Part shown: in pieces, positions 7,333-13,218 of the stretch
How positions within the stretch are numbered: position 1 is the stretch's first letter
Layout of the letters: every line of letters starts with the position of its first letter
Source of the DNA: SIG469 sp964384255
Lineage (GTDB): Bacteria > Bacillota > Clostridia > Oscillospirales > Oscillospiraceae
Length of the DNA stretch: 24,739 bases
Assembly (NCBI GenBank): GCA_964384255.1
Contig: CAYLKH010000031.1
Location: forward strand, 1-24,739
Direction: 5' to 3'
Program-made: the position numbers and the translations under genes
Notes under the pieces: model-generated
Seen by the model: the letters and a program-made list of their open reading frames with translations, nothing else
Told to the model about the DNA's origin: nothing
Databases searched by the model: none

Positions 7333-8526
7333 TCAGTTTTCAGCGTAGACGCCGTCCTTGATGACGTAAGCAGTGGGGGCCTTGGAAACCTGGCCTTCAG
7401 CGTTCCAGGTCATATCGGTACCGGTAAGACCGGTGAAGGTCAGATTTGCCATTTCGGCAACCAGCAGCTCGCAGATCTCGGCAGAGCTCATGTCGGCGGT
7501 AGCACCGGCAGCTTCCAGAGCAGCCTTGATGATATATACGCCGTCATAAGCATCAGCTGCGAACTGGTTGGGTTCGCCGCCGTAAGCAGCTTCGTAAGCT
7601 TCAACAAAAGCCTTGCTGGACTCAACAGTAGCGGAGAAGGGAGTCATGAGCATCAGGCCCTCGGCCAGGGAAGTATCGAATCCGGGCATTGCCAGGATGC
7701 CGTCCATGCCGTCAACGCCGAAGAAGGTGGGAGCATAGCCCATGGCATCAGCCTGGCTGAAGATGATGGAAGCGGGCTGATAGTAGATGGGCAGGAAAAC
7801 GACATCAGCGCCGGCGTTCTGAGCAGCAGTCAGCTGAACAGTGAAGTCAGAAGAGGTATCAGCGGTGAAGGTACCTTCGTAAACGATGGTCACAGCGCCG
7901 TCGGCTTCGGCCTGAGCCTTGAAGGCATCACGAATGCCCTGGGAATAAGCGTCGTCGTTACGATAGATAACGGCAACATTGGAACCGGCATAGTTTTCGG
8001 CCATGTAGCTGGCAGCGGAAACGCCCTGGTTGGGGTCGGTGAAGCAAACCTGGAAAACGTTGTCCTTGCCGCTGGTTACGTCAGTAGAAGAAGCGGAGGG
8101 GGTGAGCATAAAGGTGCGGTCGCTGTAGCAGACCTCAGCAACGGAAAGGGATGCGCCTGTGGTGGTGGGGCCAACCAGGACCTGCATACCTTCGTCCATC
8201 ATGGTGTTATAAGCGTTGACAGCCTTTTCGCCGTCAGCTTCGTCGTCCTGCTTGAGGAAGGTGAATTTGATGGTGGAGTCGCTGGCGTTGATCTCGTTAA
8301 CCGCCAGTTCGGCGCCGTTAACAACAGCCTGGCCATAGATGGCGGCGTCACCGGTCAGAGGTCCGCAGGAACCAAGGACAAAGGTCTGAACATCGGAGGA
8401 AGCGGATGCAGCGGTCTCAGCGCTGGTTTCAGCAGGGGCATCGGTGGTGGTCTCGGAAGACGCACAGGCTGCCATAGACATTACCATAACGGCTGCCAGC
8501 AGCAGGCACATAAGTTTCTTTTTCAT
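7333..8526 (-). CDS. livJ: Branched-chain amino acid ABC transporter substrate-binding lipoprotein
   Basis: A 397-residue type I periplasmic-binding-fold protein that captures the amino acid outside the cell and delivers it to LivHM. A signal peptide (MKKK, then a hydrophobic core) ends in the lipobox MAAC with Cys21, so it is lipid-anchored, as expected for a Gram-positive. A Ser/Thr/Ala-rich linker (about 22-44) precedes the mature domain, which opens with the family motif around GPLTGDAAIYGQAVVNGAEL. The ATG at 8526 has AAGGAG 8 bases upstream; a longer reading from 8589 has no such site and would bury the signal peptide. It is first in the livJHMGF set. The ligand is inferred from family and neighbours only. 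Confidence 0.94.
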   Translation of the reverse strand: MKKKLMCLLLAAVMVMSMAACASSETTTDAPAETSAETAASASSDVQTFVLGSCGPLTGDAAIYGQAVVNGAELAVNEINASDSTIKFTFLKQDDEADGEKAVNAYNTMMDEGMQVLVGPTTTGASLSVAEVCYSDRTFMLTPSASSTDVTSGKDNVFQVCFTDPNQGVSAASYMAENYAGSNVAVIYRNDDAYSQGIRDAFKAQAEADGAVTIVYEGTFTADTSSDFTVQLTAAQNAGADVVFLPIYYQPASIIFSQADAMGYAPTFFGVDGMDGILAMPGFDTSLAEGLMLMTPFSATVESSKAFVEAYEAAYGGEPNQFAADAYDGVYIIKAALEAAGATADMSSAEICELLVAEMANLTFTGLTGTDMTWNAEGQVSKAPTAYVIKDGVYAEN

Positions 8527-8570
8527 TTTGACTACTCCTTTTAAAAAATAATATACATAGTTATTTATAC

Positions 8571-8604
8571 AAAAAAGCGGCTTCGCCACTTGGCGAAACC
8601 GCTT
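8571..8604 (-). terminator. Rho-independent terminator after the small membrane protein gene
   Basis: On the minus strand AAGCGGTTTCGCC pairs with GGCGAAGCCGCTT (one mismatch) around a 4-base loop and is followed directly by TTTTTTG. It sits between the 8627-8896 gene and livJ, 45 bases before the livJ start. Confidence 0.85.
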
Positions 8605-8626
8605 GCTGTATCGAAGGATTCAATAC

Positions 8627-8896
8627 CTACGCTTGCGCTTTGCTACCAAGTGAAGTTAAGTTGGTAAGAATAACAATAAAGCTAAGTACTACAATAATGC
8701 TAATAAGTCGAATAAGGGACAAGCCGAATACGTACATGTTGAGAATGGAAAGTATAACAAAAACGGACACTGCAACAGCAGTGCCCATAATAACGCATAC
8801 CATATTGGCCGAACCGTTGGCAGAGCAGGAGAAAGCGGCCTCTGCACGATGGGCAGCGGCGGTGCTATTCATATTTGCAAAAGCAAAACGGAACAT
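8627..8896 (-). CDS. Small two-helix membrane protein of unknown function
   Basis: I do not recognise this 89-residue protein. An N-terminal region of about 30 residues, rich in Ala, Ser and Asn with two Cys-containing turns, is followed by two hydrophobic segments (about 32-55 and 61-80) and a short polar tail. Evidence that it is real: a CAGGAGA site 7 bases before the ATG, a near-consensus promoter about 40 bases upstream (8935-8963), and a terminator directly after it. It is therefore a self-contained unit between the pspC operon and livJ. It could be a small regulatory membrane protein or part of the livJ transcript by read-through; neither is shown by sequence. Confidence 0.7.
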   Translation of the reverse strand: MFRFAFANMNSTAAAHRAEAAFSCSANGSANMVCVIMGTAVAVSVFVILSILNMYVFGLSLIRLISIIVVLSFIVILTNLTSLGSKAQA

Positions 8897-8934
8897 AACG
8901 ATTCTCCTGAAATTCTGTCTGATATTATGCTTTT

Positions 8935-8963
8935 ATATTACCCCTCAGTGTCTTCAAAGTCAA
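8935..8963 (-). promoter_or_regulatory. Promoter of the small membrane protein gene
   Basis: On the minus strand a -35 TTGACT (8958-8963) and a -10 TAATAT (8935-8940) are separated by 17 bases. The ATG at 8896 is about 39 bases downstream of the -10. It may also feed livJ by read-through, since no good promoter is visible between 8527 and 8570. Confidence 0.8.
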
Positions 8964-9035
8964 TACGGCAAGTTTTATAAAATCCAGGGCAATGTCAAAT
9001 CCAGACTTGTTACATTCAACAATTCAGCATAACAA

Positions 9036-9078
9036 AGAGGTTGAAAACAAATGCGCAACGCAATTGTTTTCAACCTCT
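9036..9078 (-). terminator. Hairpin terminator of the PadR-HAAS-PspC operon
   Basis: AGAGGTTGAAAACAA pairs perfectly with TTGTTTTCAACCTCT, and the interior pairs further (TGCG/CGCA). It begins 8 bases after the pspC stop. The minus-strand tail CTTTGTTATG is only partly U-rich, so termination efficiency is uncertain. Confidence 0.7.
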
Positions 9079-9086
9079 GCGGTTAT

Positions 9087-9275
9087 TTATTCAGGTTTGA
9101 CGGGGATCACGATAGCCGCCAGGATATAGGCCAACAGGCCAAATCCTGCGCAGATGGCAGCTATCACCCAAACCAGCCGGATAATAGTCGGGTCAATACC
9201 AAAGTACTCTCCCAAACCGCCGCATACGCCGCAAATCTTTTTGTCTGTTTCCGAACGATAGAGTTTTTTGTTCAT
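9087..9275 (-). CDS. PspC domain membrane protein
   Basis: A 62-residue protein that is nearly all PspC domain. A short basic N-terminus (KKLYRSETDKKICGVCGGLGEYFGID in two adjoining parts) carries the GVCGGLGEYFGID core of the family, followed by one transmembrane helix (about 32-57). PspC proteins take part in envelope-stress responses in other bacteria; stand-alone short forms are common in Firmicutes and usually sit beside PadR/HAAS genes, as here. GAGGAGAG lies 8 bases before the ATG. It is the last gene of the operon, 12 bases after the preceding small gene. Function beyond membrane association is inferred. Confidence 0.92.
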   Translation of the reverse strand: MNKKLYRSETDKKICGVCGGLGEYFGIDPTIIRLVWVIAAICAGFGLLAYILAAIVIPVKPE

Positions 9276-9287
9276 AATAGTCTCTCC

Positions 9288-9461
9288 TCAATCAATATAG
9301 TCGATTATTCGATAAAACGCAGTGTTTTCTAAAACGTTTTCCAAATCATTATTGTCATAAGACAGCTTTGCTCCCATAGAAACCCCCATCAGAGCAAGGA
9401 CCGCTCCCGCAACCAACAGGACAGAGCAAAGAATCATTGCGATTTTGGTTCCTTTTTTCAT
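9288..9461 (-). CDS. 57-residue membrane protein, possible shortened DUF4097-type protein
   Basis: This short gene encodes 57 residues starting MKKGTKIAMIL. A basic start is followed by one hydrophobic helix (about 8-30) and a polar tail ending in YRIIDYID. Its ATG overlaps the stop of the HAAS gene by 4 bases, and AAAGGAGG lies 12-13 bases upstream inside that gene, so translational coupling is likely. In related operons a DUF4097 protein, which begins with the same kind of Lys-rich helix followed by a long beta-rich domain, commonly occupies this slot. Here only the anchor part is present and the frame ends cleanly just before pspC. It is either an independent small protein or the remnant of a DUF4097 gene; the second reading is inference. 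Confidence 0.72.
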   Translation of the reverse strand: MKKGTKIAMILCSVLLVAGAVLALMGVSMGAKLSYDNNDLENVLENTAFYRIIDYID

Positions 9462-10093
9462 GCAGCTTTTTTCCTCCTTTTAAAGGGTAGTCTGCACAGA
9501 TCCACAAACCAGCTGATCAGGCCCGGCAAAACCTTTATGGTCATCCAGGTGAACAGTATCCCAAAGGCCAGCCCAAGAGCCGCCAGAACAAGTCCGGTGC
9601 CAAGGATAAACAGTCCATCTGCCAAAGGCATTGACAGGAAAACCAGTATACTGAACAGCGAGAGCGCAGCTCCCACCGCCGCCACGGCATATCCGCCGAC
9701 CAAAAGGCCGATCAGGCAGGCCGCCACAGCCACAAACAGTCCAAGCACCAGGCACACCGCCCCAATTGCCAGCCCCACAGCCGCAGCCAGCAGCGGCAGA
9801 ATAACCGGGCTGAGCAAAACCAGAACTGCCACAAGCAGGATCCTGCCTGTATCGCTGAGCCTGTTTTGGGTTTTTGTTTTTGCTCCACGAGCGTTTTGCC
9901 CGTTTTGCGCGTAATAATCATTGATGATGTTTTGCGCCACCGTTTCTGGCAAGCCCAGCTTAATTACGGCGCGTTCCTCATCAGCTGCCTCGGAAAAATA
10001 TTCTTCATAATAGCTGAGGGCCGACATTCTTTCTTCTTCGGGCAGCGTTTCCAGCGCATCCCCCAGTCTTTTTATAAATTCGCTGCTTTTCAT
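9458..10093 (-). CDS. HAAS/DUF1700 domain membrane protein
   Basis: A 211-residue membrane protein. The N-terminal 75 residues form the cytoplasmic HAAS/DUF1700 module, with the pattern FIKRLGDALETLPEEER, YYEEYF and a Gly-Leu-Pro turn (LGLPETVAQNII). From about residue 82 onward four or more hydrophobic helices follow, ending in a basic tail KRRKKAA. In this family the module couples a PadR regulator to membrane partners. The ATG at 10093 shares one base with the padR stop (TGATG) and has GGAGG 6 bases upstream; the GTG codon 3 bases earlier is too close to that site. The role is probably sensing or signalling at the membrane, inferred from the operon context. Confidence 0.92.
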   Translation of the reverse strand: MKSSEFIKRLGDALETLPEEERMSALSYYEEYFSEAADEERAVIKLGLPETVAQNIINDYYAQNGQNARGAKTKTQNRLSDTGRILLVAVLVLLSPVILPLLAAAVGLAIGAVCLVLGLFVAVAACLIGLLVGGYAVAAVGAALSLFSILVFLSMPLADGLFILGTGLVLAALGLAFGILFTWMTIKVLPGLISWFVDLCRLPFKRRKKAA

Positions 10094-10404
10094 CACGCAC
10101 CTCCATTCAACACAAGGTCAATACCGTTTTTATGGTTCTCCCAATCGGACCTGTACTCATACAGACGGGCTTCGCCTTCGGGCGTTATGGCATAGTATCT
10201 TCTGTTTCTTCCATTATGCTGTTTGTCATAGGTTGTCAGCTTCCCCTCTTTCTGGAGTCTGCGAAGTACCGGATATAGTGTTGACTCAGATATCTCCACA
10301 GCGCTTTTGATATTTTGGGTTATTTTATAGCCATAGGTATCTTCTTTAGCACAAACCGAAAGTACAAGAGCCTCCAGCAGCTGCGAGCTTATGGTAAAGG
10401 CCAA
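10093..10404 (-). CDS. PadR family transcriptional regulator
   Basis: A 103-residue winged-helix DNA-binding protein of the compact PadR-s2 type. Family features are EALVLSVCAKEDTYGYKI near the N-terminus, the recognition helix stretch ESTLYPVLRRLQKEGKL, and the wing segment NRRYYAITPEGEARL. The start is TTG at 10404, with GGAGGTGG about 7 bases upstream; no ATG fits. It leads the operon padR - HAAS - small membrane protein - pspC. PadR proteins usually repress their own operon and release it on a ligand or membrane-stress cue. A perfect palindrome over the -10 box is the obvious operator candidate. Confidence 0.95.
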   Translation of the reverse strand: MAFTISSQLLEALVLSVCAKEDTYGYKITQNIKSAVEISESTLYPVLRRLQKEGKLTTYDKQHNGRNRRYYAITPEGEARLYEYRSDWENHKNGIDLVLNGGA

Positions 10405-10433
10405 GCTACCACCTCCATGCCTTGATTTCTGCT

Positions 10434-10464
10434 ATATTATATATCATATAATATCACTTGTCAA
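10434..10464 (-). promoter_or_regulatory. padR operon promoter with overlapping palindromic operator
   Basis: On the minus strand a perfect -35 TTGACA (10459-10464) and a perfect -10 TATAAT (10436-10441) are 17 bases apart. A perfect palindrome with half-sites ATATTATAT and ATATAATAT around a 3-base centre (10434-10454) covers the -10 and most of the spacer. Binding there would block RNA polymerase. Autoregulation by the adjacent PadR is inferred. The palindrome is wholly A/T outside the centre, so chance symmetry is not excluded. Confidence 0.85.
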
Positions 10465-10512
10465 TACATAATATACATCAAATCAGATATTCTTCCAACG
10501 GCGAAAAAGCAC

Positions 10513-10547
10513 AAAAACCGGTACGCATACGCTGCGCACCGGTTTTT
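10513..10547 (-). terminator. Terminator of the zinc-ribbon/Big2 gene
   Basis: AAAAACCGGT pairs with ACCGGTTTTT, with a further CGCA/TGCG pairing across one mismatch and a 5-base loop. T-runs occur on both strands. It starts 8 bases after the stop at 10556 and precedes the padR promoter. Confidence 0.88.
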
Positions 10548-10555
10548 ATATTGTT

Positions 10556-11845
10556 TTACTGAAGGCTTACCCGAACGATACAGCTTACGGTTTCGCCGCC
10601 GACGGTGGTATAAACCGTGGTGGTTCCGCTGCCGGTGGCCTTAACAAGGCCGGTGGAATCGACTGTCGCAACCGATTCGTTTTTGCTGACCCAGGTAAGG
10701 CTGGAAGGATCAATCTCGGACGAATCGCTGGTTTCGACCTTGAGGGCAACCTGTTCACCCACTGTGAACAGGGTCACGTCAGAGTGGTTAAGGGTCACCG
10801 TTATCTCGGTCCCATCAGCAGAGGTTATGCTGGGAATATTGACCCTGACAACGCACTCGGCAGCAACGCCATCCAAATCAGCTGTAATGGTAACGGTTCC
10901 TTTGCTTACAGCAGTGACAACACCGTTCTGGTCAACAGTCGCAACCATATCGTCGCTGCTGGACCACACCAGCTGAGCGGATTCGGACGAAGTGATATCC
11001 TGAACGCTGAGGGTAGCCGTTTCGCCCGCAGCTGTCATGGTAATATCCTCGGTGGACATGGTAAGATATTCGCCAACTTCAAAGCTGCATCTTACTATAC
11101 ACGAAGCAGTCTGATCGCCGCAGGTGGCAGTAACATAAGCTGTGCCGCCGTTTACAGCGGTGGCGCTGCCATTGGAATCCACCTTGACCACCTTGGGGTC
11201 AGAGCTGGACCATTCAACATAATCAGCAGCAGAGGACGGTTCTGTCATAACATTGAAGTTGCAGACCTCGCCACGGCTGAAGAATGTGATGTCGGTACGA
11301 TTGATGGTGATGGAGGTACACTCGACCGCTGGCTGCTCTATAACCGGATCTTCAACAGCAGGAGTTTCAGAGACTTCGGGTTCTGCGGGAACATCATAAG
11401 GAGACGGGCTTTCGGAGATATCAGGTTCGGATACCTCGGGCTGCTCGGATGGATCGGTAACGACCATGGACGGCGAAACATCACTACTGCTGCCCATAGG
11501 ATCGCTGCTTTCAACCGGCAGAGAAACACTGGTCTGGGGTTCGTCCTGTTCAGATCCCCCAAAGTTGATAATGCCAAGGCGATAAAGCATAAACAGGGCG
11601 GCAATTATAATCGCGACGCCTGCCAAAACAAGTATCAGCGACTTAAGCCAAATGGGGATCTTATCACCATTATCGTCAAAATCGTCTTCTTTTTCGTCAT
11701 AATCAAAATCGTTTTCAACAAAGGGATCTTCGCTGGCCGCTTTTTTAGCGATATTTTTGTTCTTCTCGCCGCATTCAGGGCATCTGCTCAGCTCGGCCGA
11801 GTATTCTTCTCCGCAAAAGGTGCAATATACTTTTTCGTTATCCAT
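10556..11845 (-). CDS. Zinc-ribbon, single-pass membrane protein with three Big2 domains
   Basis: A 429-residue protein of unknown role. Domains in order: a zinc ribbon with Cys8, Cys11, Cys22 and Cys25 (CxxC...CPEC); a strongly acidic stretch (about 39-62); one transmembrane helix (about 66-88); a Ser/Pro/Glu-rich linker (about 92-170); and three bacterial Ig-like (Big2) domains (about 172-255, 258-340, 345-429), each with the WSSxxxxVATVDxxGxVTAV type signature. The zinc ribbon should be cytoplasmic and the Big2 part outside, an unusual inside-out layout. ATG at 11845 is preferred over TTG at 11851 because GAGGG lies 6 bases before it. It has its own promoter and terminator. Big2 domains often bind other proteins or sugars on surfaces; no catalytic motif is visible. 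Confidence 0.88.
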   Translation of the reverse strand: MDNEKVYCTFCGEEYSAELSRCPECGEKNKNIAKKAASEDPFVENDFDYDEKEDDFDDNGDKIPIWLKSLILVLAGVAIIIAALFMLYRLGIINFGGSEQDEPQTSVSLPVESSDPMGSSSDVSPSMVVTDPSEQPEVSEPDISESPSPYDVPAEPEVSETPAVEDPVIEQPAVECTSITINRTDITFFSRGEVCNFNVMTEPSSAADYVEWSSSDPKVVKVDSNGSATAVNGGTAYVTATCGDQTASCIVRCSFEVGEYLTMSTEDITMTAAGETATLSVQDITSSESAQLVWSSSDDMVATVDQNGVVTAVSKGTVTITADLDGVAAECVVRVNIPSITSADGTEITVTLNHSDVTLFTVGEQVALKVETSDSSEIDPSSLTWVSKNESVATVDSTGLVKATGSGTTTVYTTVGGETVSCIVRVSLQ

Positions 11846-11899
11846 TGCCAACCCTCACAATCAAGTTAATAATAATGGTACTTTATGTATACCGGATAC

Positions 11900-11929
11900 A
11901 TTTTACATTATGTAACCCATATTAGTCAA
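11900..11929 (-). promoter_or_regulatory. Promoter of the zinc-ribbon/Big2 gene, with palindrome
   Basis: On the minus strand a -35 TTGACT (11924-11929) and a -10 TAAAAT (11900-11905) are separated by 18 bases. The -35 uses the last codons and stop of the upstream TPR gene. A perfect 6-1-6 palindrome, TTACAT-T-ATGTAA (11903-11915), overlaps the -10 and spacer and could be an operator. Confidence 0.7.
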
Positions 11930-13055
11930 GGGCTTTGCCTGTCAAATTTTCGGTCATGGACAAATCTTTTTCAGCCGCATGGTTATCGCCCAGCCTTTCG
12001 TATACCTGATATCTCAGTTTCAGCGCGCCCAAAAGTCTGGGTTTGACGACATTGCTATGCTTTTCCATAACGTCGTTGAACAGTTCTATAGCCTGAGAAA
12101 GATCAGCCTTCGCCTCGTCGAGCTTATCGTTTTTGAGGTATACCTCTCCCCTGCCCATAAGCATGGTTGCCAGATCGATACGTCCAAAGGGCGTTTTGAT
12201 GACGCCTGACACTCTTTTTATCATTATCACTCTGGTGTAATGCTTTTCCGCTTCGTCCAGATATCCAAGGCATTTGCAGGCTGCCGCCAGATTTGTAAGA
12301 ACGACCGGCGTTATTGAGGATATGTTTTCCCCTTCTATTTCAACAGCCTTCATGCCGTCATCCCGCGCATCCTGATAGCGCTGCATACTGACCAGCACTC
12401 CGCTGCGATTTGCCAGACATTTGAGCAGTATTCTTCTGGTATTTTCGTTGCTGGGCAGGCTATTGTACAGTTCGACAGCTCCATTAAAGTCTGCGCAGGC
12501 TTCGTCCAGCTTTCTTAACCGGCAATAGGCACTGCCCCGGTCAGCCAGGATGGCCATTTTTCTTATTCGGCCTTCGTCTCCATCCAGTCTTGAAGCTAAC
12601 TTAAGCGCTTCGCTGAAGCAGGCAATGCTTTCGTTCGTTTTCTGCATCTTACCATAGACCGCCGCCAGCCGAAGCACGCTGGATATCCGCACCTGCTCTC
12701 CTCCCGGGTAACCGGCGGCGACATCGGCACTGCGGCGGAAATCTCTGGCTCCGTTTTCATTATCATTCAACGCCTGGTACGTGCTGCCCCGCCCTGCCAG
12801 GGCCAGAGCCTGGATCATATATGTATTCTCGTTTTCGGATGCTCCCAGGGCATCACATATCATAATAAAGCTGTTGTGCTGCTGGATCCTCTGTTCAAGC
12901 TGCTGCTTCGATGATTTAGCATAGTCAAAGGGCGAGAATACCTTTTTTATAAGCTCGTCAAATTCTTTCCTGGCACCGGCGGCATCGTCGTTTCCCGCGT
13001 TGGATATATAGCTGTTGAATTTTTCTATTAGAGGCTTTAAATCAAAGGTTTTCAT
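11922..13055 (-). CDS. Tetratricopeptide-repeat protein
   Basis: A 377-residue cytoplasmic protein with no signal peptide or membrane segment. From about residue 75 it is built of tandem TPR-like helix pairs, recognisable by the A..Y..LG/N...A...Y/F..A spacing, for example ALALAGRGSTYQALNDNENG, then MAILADRGSAYCRLRKLDEA, and DLATMLMGRGEVYLKNDKLD; six to seven repeats are plausible. Such repeats scaffold protein complexes. AGGGG lies 9 bases before the ATG, and a consensus promoter is about 33 bases upstream. It is divergent from the kinase-like gene, whose promoter faces the other way 45 bases off. A partnership is suggested by location alone. Confidence 0.9.
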   Translation of the reverse strand: MKTFDLKPLIEKFNSYISNAGNDDAAGARKEFDELIKKVFSPFDYAKSSKQQLEQRIQQHNSFIMICDALGASENENTYMIQALALAGRGSTYQALNDNENGARDFRRSADVAAGYPGGEQVRISSVLRLAAVYGKMQKTNESIACFSEALKLASRLDGDEGRIRKMAILADRGSAYCRLRKLDEACADFNGAVELYNSLPSNENTRRILLKCLANRSGVLVSMQRYQDARDDGMKAVEIEGENISSITPVVLTNLAAACKCLGYLDEAEKHYTRVIMIKRVSGVIKTPFGRIDLATMLMGRGEVYLKNDKLDEAKADLSQAIELFNDVMEKHSNVVKPRLLGALKLRYQVYERLGDNHAAEKDLSMTENLTGKALD

Positions 13056-13086
13056 GTTATCATTCCCCTGGATGAGTTATGAATTG

Positions 13087-13115
13087 ATTATATCAGATAA
13101 CAACAGCACTGTCAA
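13087..13115 (-). promoter_or_regulatory. Promoter of the TPR gene
   Basis: On the minus strand a perfect -35 TTGACA (13110-13115) and a perfect -10 TATAAT (13087-13092) are 17 bases apart. It is back to back with the kinase-like gene promoter. Confidence 0.9.
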
Positions 13116-13159
13116 AACCGTCAGGCAGCCGATGGGCAAAGCAGCGGTTACTCAGGTAC

Positions 13160-13188
13160 TTGCAATTTTTGTCTGATTAGCGTACAAT
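13160..13188 (+). promoter_or_regulatory. Promoter of the kinase-like gene
   Basis: On the plus strand a -35 TTGCAA (13160-13165) and a -10 TACAAT (13183-13188) are separated by 17 bases. The GAGGAG ribosome binding site and ATG at 13219 follow about 30 bases later. Confidence 0.75.
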
Positions 13189-13218
13189 AAACAGGATCAT
13201 TTGTAGAGGAGTTCCTAC

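Noticed and set aside
7306..8544. A 412-codon plus-strand frame opposite livJ
   Set aside because: Antisense shadow of the binding-protein gene; the translation is Gly/Val/Ser-rich and has no family features.
8527..8626. T-box or amino-acid riboswitch in front of livJ
   Set aside because: The leader is too short after the terminator, and no specifier or T-box sequence was seen; the one hairpin is fully explained as the terminator of the upstream gene.
8640..9032. A 130-codon plus-strand frame opposite the small membrane protein
   Set aside because: It runs through the minus-strand promoter and lacks a ribosome binding site; the minus-strand gene has promoter, start signal and terminator.
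10784..11869. A 361-codon plus-strand frame opposite the Big2 gene
   Set aside because: The minus-strand frame has zinc ribbon, helix and Big2 repeats, with promoter, start signal and terminator; the plus-strand frame has none of these.
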